Below, one piece after another: positions 1 through 5,354 of a stretch of 7,670 bases of DNA. Source of the stretch: a bacterium. Its GTDB lineage: Bacteria > Oederibacteriota > Muellerivitia > Muellerivitales > Muellerivitaceae. Below the pieces are notes generated by a model. The model searched no databases. It was not told the DNA's origin and worked only from the letters and a program-made list of their open reading frames with translations. The stretch lies in contig JAICXI010000067.1 of assembly GCA_025980505.1 (NCBI GenBank), positions 1-7,670 of the forward strand. The letters are read 5' to 3'. Position numbers and translations under genes: made by a program. Position 1 is the stretch's first letter; each line of letters starts with the position of its first letter.

Positions 1-675
1 CAAAAGGCGCTGGGGGAGGAGATGGAAAAGGCCTTCCGCCGCTTCGAAAGGGAAGGCGTGCCCGGCGCGCCGGCCCTGTGGGCCTGGGAAAAGGACCAGA
101 TGGCCCGGGACCTTGCGGCTGTGTTCGAGGATGTCCTGCGGGATGGGCAATGGACCCCACTGGATTTTGAAGTGCCCTTTGGCGACGGGAAGGGCAAGAA
201 CGATGTGGCCTTCGACGCCTTCCGCTTACAGGGACGCATGGACCGGGTGGATGTTTCCAAGGATGGGAGCCGCCTCAGGGTGGTGGATTACAAAAGTGGC
301 AATTCCACCGGTGTCGCCAAGAACAGCGTCAAGGCCGGCACCAAACTGCAACTGCCCTTTTACCTTTGGGCCCTCCAGAATTTATTTCCCGAGAAGCAAG
401 CCAAGGAAGCCCTTTACGACTACATCACCCGCAAGGGGGGATACCGGCAGGTTTCCTTCACGCCCGAGACCCCGGACCAAATCCGAAACATTCTCTCCCA
501 AGTGCTTACCACCGTGGATGGAAGCGTGGAAAACGGGAGTTTCCCGGCCGTGGGGCGGGAATGCGAATATTGCGATTATCAGAAGCTTTGTGGGACGGGG
601 ATGAAGGCTCGGGGAGAACGAAAGCAAGACGATGAAAAAGCCAAAGAGTATTACCAACTAAAAGAAATGCCATGA
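1..675 (+). CDS. addB: AddB C-terminal fragment: PD-(D/E)XK nuclease and Fe-S region of the AddAB helicase-nuclease (5' partial)
   Basis: The frame is open from base 1 and stops at TGA 673-675, so this is the C-terminal part of a larger protein; the ATG at 22 is only the first visible Met. Seen: GRMDRVD (Asp at 241-243), then VVDYKSG (Asp at 286-288, Lys at 292-294), then a Gln in KLQLPFY. This is the D...DxK...Q order of a RecB-like PD-(D/E)XK nuclease. Near the end, CEYCDYQKLC gives Cys-x2-Cys-x5-Cys, the spacing of the last three Fe-S cysteines in Bacillus AddB. The fourth cysteine of that cluster lies N-terminal to the nuclease core, and no other Cys is visible, so it should be outside the window. 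Family knowledge: AddB pairs with AddA to unwind and resect double-strand breaks for RecA, and its nuclease cuts one strand. addA follows at 1917 on the same strand, but separated by about 1.24 kb rather than adjacent. A stand-alone RecB-like Cas4-type nuclease is less likely given addA nearby. Confidence 0.87.
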   Translation, partial: QKALGEEMEKAFRRFEREGVPGAPALWAWEKDQMARDLAAVFEDVLRDGQWTPLDFEVPFGDGKGKNDVAFDAFRLQGRMDRVDVSKDGSRLRVVDYKSGNSTGVAKNSVKAGTKLQLPFYLWALQNLFPEKQAKEALYDYITRKGGYRQVSFTPETPDQIRNILSQVLTTVDGSVENGSFPAVGRECEYCDYQKLCGTGMKARGERKQDDEKAKEYYQLKEMP

Positions 676-864
676 ATCATTTTCCTAAAAATTTCCGGAC
701 TTGCGAATGAAGAAGGATTAGAAAAATGAAAGGATAGGACTTTGGGTTTCAGTGGAAATCAACGGCATATTAGACTCAATCATTACAAAAGTTAGACGCT
801 GGAAAAAAGGCTGGATACTTCTTTAAAAAGCGGTCAAATTCCATATATTTTCCGGAAAGAAGTT

Positions 865-1024
865 ATCTGTCGTTGCGAGGAATGCCCCGCGAATAGCGGG
901 GCGATTCTGACGAAGCAATCCCAATTGAAAATAGCAAGTTTTGCCCCAGGCAAAATCCACAACCTTAAACCACCCATGAACTTGGATTGCTTCGCCGCCT
1001 AATTCGCGGCTCGCAACGACAGAT
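865..1024. repeat. Nested palindromic intergenic repeat (MITE- or REP-like), 160 bp
   Basis: The ends form a perfect 15-bp inverted repeat: ATCTGTCGTTGCGAG at 865-879 against its complement at 1010-1024. A second inverted pair, CGAAGCAATCC, lies at 911-921 and 984-994. Local hairpins lie inside each arm: GCCCCGC/GCGGGGC at 884-890/896-902 with a 5-base loop, and GCCGC/GCGGC at 994-998/1006-1010. A central hairpin TTTTGCC/GGCAAAA sits at 939-945/949-955. Both arms share CCGCGAAT or its complement, so each looks like one half-unit of a repeat placed head to head. I recognise the type (TCGTTGCGAG ... GAAGCAATCC) as an interspersed non-coding repeat seen in diverse bacterial genomes, but cannot name a family. 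As RNA it would fold strongly and could stop or stabilise the addB transcript. Confidence 0.8.
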
Positions 1025-1224
1025 TAAAAACGCATGGAAAACGAACGTTTTTAAAAGCCTTTCAGACATTCATCAGGAGGGCCTGACTTTTTTCATTAAT
1101 GGAAAATATTAAAAAACAATAAGAACAAGCAATTGAAATTCATCAAAAGGGGAAAGCGGCGCTTCTTTTCGCAGTTAAATTTTAAACAGTTGACGGCAGG
1201 TTACGGCGAACATCTTTTTAGCGC

Positions 1225-1273
1225 CCTCCTTTCGCGGGTCGCCGCCATCACCTTCACCGACAAGAGAAAGCTT
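1225..1273 (+). pseudogene. Remnant duplicate of the addA 5' region (helicase motif Ia)
   Basis: Bases 1225-1264 match addA bases 2054-2093 at 38 of 40 positions, and 30 in a row (1235-1264 against 2064-2093) are identical. The match then skips 40 bases of addA and resumes with GAGAAAGCTT (1264-1273 against 2133-2142). In its own frame the copy encodes SRVAAITFTDK, the motif Ia segment of AddA. Just upstream, the translation (QLTAG..EHLF..L) weakly resembles the AddA residues before that motif. No Walker A region is present and the frame soon leaves homology, so it is not functional. It is probably debris from the rearrangement that put the toxin-antitoxin pair between addB and addA. Confidence 0.75.
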
Positions 1274-1302
1274 GACGGTAATTTGAAAGTATATACCATA
1301 AG
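1272..1302 (+). promoter_or_regulatory. Possible sigma-70-type promoter for the toxin-antitoxin operon
   Basis: TTGACG at 1272-1277 matches 5 of 6 bases of a -35 box. The best -10 candidate with tolerable spacing is CATAAG at 1297-1302 (4 of 6, 19-base spacer). TATACC at 1292-1297 is an alternative, but with only 14 bases between. The candidate overlaps the tandem palindromes at 1288-1310, as expected for an autorepressed toxin-antitoxin promoter. Another TTGACG lies at 1190-1195. The call rests on consensus matching alone. Confidence 0.35.
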
Positions 1303-1310
1303 TATATACC
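1288..1310. promoter_or_regulatory. Tandem palindromic operator candidate for the RHH antitoxin
   Basis: AGTATATACC occurs twice, at 1288-1297 and 1301-1310. The core GTATATAC is itself a perfect 8-bp palindrome, and the copies are offset by 13 bp. Ribbon-helix-helix antitoxins typically bind such short repeated palindromes as cooperating dimers. The site sits 5 bases before the antitoxin Shine-Dalgarno and overlaps the candidate promoter, so binding should repress the operon. Confidence 0.55.
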
Positions 1311-1314
1311 CATT

Positions 1315-1320
1315 GGAGGT
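1315..1320 (+). promoter_or_regulatory. Ribosome binding site of the antitoxin gene
   Basis: GGAGGT lies 5 bases before the ATG at 1326. It is a near-perfect Shine-Dalgarno and fixes that ATG as the start. The toxin has no comparably strong site of its own, in keeping with translation coupled to the antitoxin. Confidence 0.75.
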
Positions 1321-1325
1321 TCCAA

Positions 1326-1565
1326 ATGGCTAAGGTTCTTTCGCTTAAAGTTAAGGCAGAAGTGTTTGAGGACGTGGAGACCATCACCAAACAACTTAAG
1401 ATGCCCCGTAACGCCTACATCAACGACGCGTTGGATTTCTACAACGAATTCAACCGCCGGAAGGCCTTGCGGAAAAAACTGCACCGTGAGTCGCTGTTGA
1501 CCCGCAAGGGTTCCATGGAGGCGCTGTCGGAACTGGAACAACTCGAAGACAATCTTCCGGAATGA
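1326..1565 (+). CDS. Ribbon-helix-helix (CopG/MazE-like) antitoxin
   Basis: A 79-residue protein with the ribbon-helix-helix layout: a short alternating strand (VLSLKVKAE, about residues 4-12), a first helix (about 13-26), a turn at MPRNAYI, and a second helix with charged repeats (about 31-50). The C-terminal 30 residues are acidic (SELEQLEDN) and probably wrap the toxin. Expected role: a dimer that binds operator DNA upstream and neutralises the MazF-type toxin encoded next. The gene order (antitoxin first), strong ribosome binding site and 4-base ATGA overlap with the toxin are standard for type II modules. Function is inferred from fold pattern and neighbour; the sequence is too short to place in a named subfamily. 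Confidence 0.8.
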   Translation: MAKVLSLKVKAEVFEDVETITKQLKMPRNAYINDALDFYNEFNRRKALRKKLHRESLLTRKGSMEALSELEQLEDNLPE

Positions 1566-1906
1566 GAATCAGGAAATTCAACATTTACCTCGCCGATCTG
1601 AACCCCCGCTTCGGTACGGAGCCGGGGAAGACCCGGCCCGTCGTGGTCATTCAAACCAACCTGTTGAACGATGCGCAACACCCGAGCACCATTGTCTGTC
1701 CCATCACGACTAAACCCGTTTCGGGCGCCGATGTTTTGAGGGTTCACCTTTCGAAGAGGGGAGTGAACCTACATAAGGATTCCGACATCCTGGTAGACCA
1801 GATAAGGGCCATTGATAACCGGCGAATCATCCGACTTATCGGAGAATTAACCCCCCGCCATAAACAAGCACTGGCTGACAACCTAAAGATCCTTTTGTTT
1901 GAATGA
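1562..1906 (+). CDS. MazF/PemK-family endoribonuclease toxin
   Basis: A 114-residue protein, the usual MazF length. Near the N-terminus it has IYLADLNPRFGTEPGKTRP (residues 8-26), the family's signature of a strand, a Gly-x-Glu turn and RPVVVIQ. Arg25 aligns with the catalytic Arg25 of Bacillus MazF. PITTKP supplies Thr49 at the place of catalytic Thr48. Both key residues are therefore present and the toxin looks active. MazF enzymes cleave single-stranded RNA at short sequence motifs; the motif here cannot be read from sequence. The ATG overlaps the antitoxin TGA (1562-1565), so the two are translationally coupled. The TGA at 1904-1906 lies 10 bases before the addA ATG, so addA is probably on the same transcript. 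A non-toxic PemK-like relative is possible but less likely. Confidence 0.88.
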   Translation: MRIRKFNIYLADLNPRFGTEPGKTRPVVVIQTNLLNDAQHPSTIVCPITTKPVSGADVLRVHLSKRGVNLHKDSDILVDQIRAIDNRRIIRLIGELTPRHKQALADNLKILLFE

Positions 1907-1907
1907 T

Positions 1908-1912
1908 GGAGG
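1908..1912 (+). promoter_or_regulatory. Ribosome binding site that decides the addA start
   Basis: GGAGG lies immediately after the toxin stop codon and 4 bases before ATG 1917. An in-frame TTG at 1899 would add six residues and overlap the toxin gene, but no Shine-Dalgarno precedes it at proper distance. ATG 1917 is therefore preferred. The 4-base spacing is slightly short. Confidence 0.65.
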
Positions 1913-1916
1913 CTGG

Positions 1917-4900
1917 ATGATCTCCGACGAAGAGGCGCGGCAACGAATCCGCAGGGAACTGGACGTTTCCTTCGCGGTGGACGCGGGAGCGGGCACGGGC
2001 AAGACCACGCTCCTCATCGACCGGCTGGCGGGCGTTCTGTTGGAAAAACACATCCCCCTTTCCCGGGTCGCCGCCATCACCTTCACCGACAAGGCGGCGG
2101 GGGAATTGATCGAGCGGCTGCGCATCAAACTCGAGAAAGCTTTCGACGATCCGACTATTGACCCCCAACTGATCCGAAAAGCCTTGCAGGATTTGGAGCA
2201 GGCCTCGGTTTCCACCATCCATTCTTTTTGCTCCTCCATCCTGCGCGAATACCCGGTCGAGGCCGGGGTGGACCCCCGTTTCGCGGTCCTCGACCAGGTG
2301 CAGGCGGACACCCTGGAAATCCAGGCCTGGGAAGGGTGGTTGAAGAAGTCCTTGGACCAGGAAGTCGAGGCCCTTTCCCGCTTCTTGAAGCTCGGGGGGA
2401 CCTTCAACCAGGTGGAAAGCCTGAAGGACAACCTGCTCAAGAACCGTTCCCTTTTAACCCGGCCCCAGGCCGCCCCCATGCCGGAACCCCAATCCCTGGT
2501 CCGTGAAATAGCGGCTTTTTGCGGGAAGATTCCTGGTTTCCTGAAGCAATGCAAGGACGACCAGGACCCGATGGTTGAAAACCTTTCCGGCTTCTTCAGG
2601 GCCTGGGGCTCTTTCGCGGACAAGACCGATCCCGTCATTCTGGCCAACCTGGAAATTCCTTCCGCCAGGGCGGGCGCCGAGGCCCGGTGGGGAAAGGGCG
2701 TGCTCAAGCCCCTCAAGGAAGAAGTGAAAAAACTTTCGGAAATCCACGGGGAATTCGCGGGCCAGGTGAAGAACTCGGCCTTGATCGCCGTGGTGAACTG
2801 GCTTTGGGATTACCTGGGGGAATACCAGGCCGCCAAGACCCGCCAGGGGTTCCTGGATTTTGACGACCTGCTTTCCAAGGCCCGCGACCTGGTGAAGCAC
2901 CTGCCGCCGGTGCGGGAAGAACTGAAAAAGCGTTATGACCGGGTTTTCGTGGACGAGTTCCAGGACACGGACCCCTTGCAGGTGGAAATCGCATTCTTCC
3001 TTTCAGAGAAGAAGAACGGCGCGGCCGCCCAATGGCAAGACGTGAAGCTGGAACCCGGAAAGTTATTTATTGTTGGCGACCCCCAACAAAGCATCTACCG
3101 CTTCCGGCGGGCGGACGTGGAGATTTACCTGGAGGCCAAGGAAAGGCTGGCGGCTTCGGGCGGACGGGTCGAAAAGCTCACCGAAAACTTCCGCACCCTT
3201 GAGCCCATCGTGGAATGGGTGAACGGGGTTTTTGAAAATCTTTTGGGTGTACCGCCCTCCCCCTCGAGGGGAGAGGGCGGGGTGAGGGTGAAGGCCGGAG
3301 CTAACGACACCCCTCACCCGGGCTTCGCCCACCCTCTCCCTCAAGGGGCGAGGGGAATTGAATACACCCGCCAGACGGCCCACCGGCCCCCGGCAAAGGG
3401 AAGGGTGTCCCCCTTGATGGCCCTGGAGATGGCCGAATTGCCGGAGGATTCCAAGGCCGGGGATTTCCGCAAACTGGAAGCCGAGACGGTCGCCTCCTTC
3501 ATCGCCCAACTATTGGTGGAACAACCCCTGATTTCGGACCCCAAGACCAAAACCGAAAGGCCGCTCAAAGCGGGGGACATCGCGATCCTCTTCCGCGACC
3601 TCTCCAACACCGAGGAAGTCTACGAGGACGCCCTTCGGAGCCGCAAAGTGCCCTTTTCGGTGGTGGGCGGGAAGAAGTTCTACAACCGGCCCGAGATCGT
3701 GGCCCTCGAGACCCTCTTGTCCGCCCTGGAATCGCCCGCGGACGAGGCGGGACTGGTGGCCCTGCTTCGCACCGCGCTCTTCGGCTTCAGCGACGAAGAC
3801 TTGTTCCTCTACCGGGACGAAGGTGGAATTTTTAATTTTTCAGCAATGCAGCAACATCAAGGTACCCCTCACCCTGACCCTTTCCCTCAAGGGGCGAGGG
3901 AAATTTTCTCACCTTCTCCCTTGGGGGGAGAAGGCCGGGATGAGGGTGGTAGTTCCTCAACTAGGACAAAAGTTGAGGAAAAAATGTCAGTGGCTTTTAC
4001 TCGACTGCGCGAATGGCGGGAGGCCATCCGCGACCTGTCTCCCTCCGAAGCGCTCTTGAAACTTTACACCCTGACCAACCTTTTGGCCGTGACCGCGTCC
4101 CAAACCCACGGCACCCAGCGCGTGGCCAACCTCTTGAAGGTCGTGGACCAATGCCGGGACCTGGAGGCCTCCCAAAACTTCACCTACCGGGCCTTCGTGA
4201 AATGGCTCTCCCGCCAAAGGGAGGAGGATTCCATGGAGGGCGAGGCCCCGGGGCCGGAGGAAACCGGGAACTCGGTGACGCTCATGACCCTGCACAAGGC
4301 CAAGGGGCTGGAGTTCCCGGTGGTGATCCTTTCTTCCGCGGGCAAGGACGCCGAAAAACCCAAGCCCTCCAGCTTCATCGTGAACCGCTCCAAGGGCACG
4401 GCGGCTTTCAAGGTGGGGGACGCCAAGAACGGGTATTGGACCGCCGCTTTTCCCACTGCCCAGGAAGAGGAGAAAAAACACGAGACCGCGGAGACCCTGC
4501 GCCTGCTTTACGTGGGGTGCACCCGGGCCCAGGAGAGCCTGGTCATCCCCCGTTTCACCCAGGAGAAGGCCCCGGCTTTCCTTAGGCCCCTCTGGGAAAG
4601 GCTGGATTCGGCGGGAGTGAGGGCCGTGAAGGTCACCCTGGAAAAAGGCGGGGAAGTCTCACCCCTGGTCTTGGACCTGGACAAGAACAAGCAAAAGGAA
4701 GGCCCGGTTGAAGAGAGGGCCGGGGAGTTGGACCGGTTATGGGAGGAAAAACAGAACCGCATCAAGGCTCGAACCGCGGCCCCTGCCCTGAAATCCGTAA
4801 CCTCGGTTGTCCATTCCGAAGACGATAAGTCCGTCCGGGAAGGGTGGAACCTTTCGGGCGGGCCTGAAGAAGAACCTCTCTCTCCCGCGCAGGAAGAGGC

Positions 4901-5351
4901 AAAGTCGTTCGGCGTGCTTACCCACAAGCTTTTGGAAAAGGGCTGGGATTGGGAAAAGCCCTTGCTCGAAAAAGCCGCCCTGGCTTGGGCGCTGGAGGCG
5001 AACCTTTCGGAAGACCAGGCCAAGGAAGCTGCCGGGTTGGCCGCCCAAGCCCAGGGCCAGGAAATCCTCCAGCGGGCCGGGAAATCGCCACATGTCTTCC
5101 GGGAACTGCCCCTGGCCGGTAAAACTTCCAGCGGGGAATTCCTGAACGCGGTCATCGACCTGGCCTTCCTGGAGGACGGCGAGTGGGTGGTGGTGGATTA
5201 CAAGACGGACCGGGATACCCAAAAGGACCTGGGAAAATACCGGCAACAGCTGGGTTATTACGAAGAACTTTTGGAACGCTTCACGGGCCGCAAGGTCAAG
5301 GCAACCTACCTTTATTTCCTGCGGAACGGCCATTTGGAAAAGGTAAAATAA
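1917..5351 (+). CDS. addA: AddA: UvrD-like helicase and PD-(D/E)XK nuclease subunit of AddAB
   Basis: A 1144-residue protein, a usual AddA length. Residues are numbered from ATG 1917. Helicase motifs in order: Walker A AGAGTGKTT (23-31), motif Ia SRVAAITFTDKAAGEL (49-64), Walker B-type VDEFQDTD (345-352), GDPQQSIYRF (387-396), LTENFRT (421-427), LHKAKGLE (792-799) and YVGCTRAQE (865-873, with arginine finger R870). The C-terminal nuclease has H1003, D1081, the VVDYKTD core (D1094, K1096) and QQLGYY (from Q1110), all expected catalytic residues. AddA is the ATP-driven 3'-5' motor and nuclease that, with AddB, resects broken ends for RecA. Odd: residues about 445-481 and 649-680 are Pro/Gly/Arg-rich and encoded by palindromic DNA repeats, with low resemblance to a helicase. 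All catalytic motifs lie outside them and the frame is intact, so the enzyme is probably functional. The gene is separated from addB by the toxin-antitoxin pair, and the transporter ATG starts 3 bases after its stop. Confidence 0.93.
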   Translation: MISDEEARQRIRRELDVSFAVDAGAGTGKTTLLIDRLAGVLLEKHIPLSRVAAITFTDKAAGELIERLRIKLEKAFDDPTIDPQLIRKALQDLEQASVSTIHSFCSSILREYPVEAGVDPRFAVLDQVQADTLEIQAWEGWLKKSLDQEVEALSRFLKLGGTFNQVESLKDNLLKNRSLLTRPQAAPMPEPQSLVREIAAFCGKIPGFLKQCKDDQDPMVENLSGFFRAWGSFADKTDPVILANLEIPSARAGAEARWGKGVLKPLKEEVKKLSEIHGEFAGQVKNSALIAVVNWLWDYLGEYQAAKTRQGFLDFDDLLSKARDLVKHLPPVREELKKRYDRVFVDEFQDTDPLQVEIAFFLSEKKNGAAAQWQDVKLEPGKLFIVGDPQQSIYRFRRADVEIYLEAKERLAASGGRVEKLTENFRTLEPIVEWVNGVFENLLGVPPSPSRGEGGVRVKAGANDTPHPGFAHPLPQGARGIEYTRQTAHRPPAKGRVSPLMALEMAELPEDSKAGDFRKLEAETVASFIAQLLVEQPLISDPKTKTERPLKAGDIAILFRDLSNTEEVYEDALRSRKVPFSVVGGKKFYNRPEIVALETLLSALESPADEAGLVALLRTALFGFSDEDLFLYRDEGGIFNFSAMQQHQGTPHPDPFPQGAREIFSPSPLGGEGRDEGGSSSTRTKVEEKMSVAFTRLREWREAIRDLSPSEALLKLYTLTNLLAVTASQTHGTQRVANLLKVVDQCRDLEASQNFTYRAFVKWLSRQREEDSMEGEAPGPEETGNSVTLMTLHKAKGLEFPVVILSSAGKDAEKPKPSSFIVNRSKGTAAFKVGDAKNGYWTAAFPTAQEEEKKHETAETLRLLYVGCTRAQESLVIPRFTQEKAPAFLRPLWERLDSAGVRAVKVTLEKGGEVSPLVLDLDKNKQKEGPVEERAGELDRLWEEKQNRIKARTAAPALKSVTSVVHSEDDKSVREGWNLSGGPEEEPLSPAQEEAKSFGVLTHKLLEKGWDWEKPLLEKAALAWALEANLSEDQAKEAAGLAAQAQGQEILQRAGKSPHVFRELPLAGKTSSGEFLNAVIDLAFLEDGEWVVVDYKTDRDTQKDLGKYRQQLGYYEELLERFTGRKVKATYLYFLRNGHLEKVK
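2054..2093 (+). repeat. 40-bp direct repeat, functional copy inside addA
   Basis: This part of addA (motif Ia, encoding SRVAAITFTDK) matches 1225-1264 at 38 of 40 bases in the same orientation, 829 bp apart. In both places codons begin at the same base of the repeat (1235 and 2064). Recombination between the copies would delete the toxin-antitoxin pair together with addA's first codons and Walker A motif. Confidence 0.85.
3254..3359. repeat. Palindromic repeat element A, inserted in frame in addA
   Basis: About 105 bp of GC-rich symmetric sequence. Left half: a hairpin at 3254-3278 (GCCCTC with GAGGGC around the perfect palindrome CCCCTCGAGGGG, one bulged A at 3272), followed by GGGGTGAGGGTG (3279-3290). 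Right half: CACCCCTCACCC (3308-3319), a small hairpin GGGCTTCGCCC (3320-3330), then CCCTCTCCC...CAAGGGGCGAGGG (3332-3354), an imperfect hairpin. The halves are rough inverse copies. It is read in frame as PPSPSRGEGG ... TPHPGFAHPLPQGARG between the motif IV region of AddA and the next recognisable segment. Such GGGTGAGGG / CCCTCACCC elements are, from general experience, common intergenic repeats in bacterial genomes; here one is coding. Confidence 0.8.
3864..3949. repeat. Palindromic repeat element B, second in-frame copy in addA
   Basis: Same building blocks as element A in the opposite order. First ACCCCTCACCC ... CCCTCAAGGGGCGAGGG (3864-3900), whose last 17 bases are identical to 3338-3354. 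Then a hairpin CCTTCTCCC/GGGAGAAGG (3912-3920/3926-3934, 5-base loop) followed by GGGATGAGGGTGG (3937-3949). It is read in the same codon phase as element A, giving TPHPDPFPQGARE and PSPLGGEG. Compared with A, the TPHP segment lacks exactly three codons. It lies in a poorly conserved loop of AddA between FGFSDEDLFLYRDEGG and VAFTRLREW. Confidence 0.8.
3953..3980. repeat. Perfect 10-bp hairpin just after element B
   Basis: TTCCTCAACT at 3953-3962 pairs perfectly with AGTTGAGGAA at 3971-3980 around an 8-base loop. It is AT-richer than the surrounding addA coding sequence. It may be the tail of the inserted element rather than original gene sequence. It is read in frame as part of SSSTRTKVEEK. 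Confidence 0.65.
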
Positions 5352-5354
5352 GCC

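Larger units (their letters stand above)
676..1325. other. 650-bp intergenic spacer without a convincing gene
   Basis: This stretch between addB and the antitoxin is AT-richer than the genes around it, with many A and T runs at 676-860 and 1024-1190. I see no ORF with recognisable protein features. It holds a nested palindromic repeat (865-1024), a remnant copy of the addA 5' region (1225-1273) and promoter/operator-like sequence (1272-1310). A 66-codon frame at 1133-1333 exists, but its only recognisable part is the addA remnant. No clear hairpin followed by a U-run is seen just after the addB stop, so where addB transcription ends is open. Confidence 0.7.

Noticed and set aside
865..1024. 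A CRISPR array or an insertion sequence in the intergenic spacer
   Set aside because: The repeats are inverted rather than regularly spaced direct repeats, and no transposase frame is present.
1133..1333. A 66-codon frame before the antitoxin, containing SRVAAITFTDK
   Set aside because: Its only recognisable segment is the addA remnant, it overlaps the promoter/operator and the antitoxin start, and it has no convincing ribosome binding site. Treated as a fortuitous frame through a pseudogene fragment.
1899..1919. TTG 1899 as the addA start
   Set aside because: It lacks a Shine-Dalgarno and would overlap the toxin end, while ATG 1917 has GGAGG just upstream.
1883..2716. A long minus-strand frame opposite addA
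   Set aside because: No recognisable domain and no ribosome binding site. The plus strand carries clear helicase motifs, so it is a shadow of GC-rich coding sequence.
3063..3509. A minus-strand frame containing HPHPALSPRGGG-like text
   Set aside because: It is the reverse reading of palindromic element A and addA. Such peptides are often predicted in error from this kind of repeat, and addA on the plus strand explains the region.
3823..4059. A plus-strand frame with PLTLTLSLKGRG
   Set aside because: Alternative-frame reading of element B; the addA frame continues through with helicase sequence on both sides.
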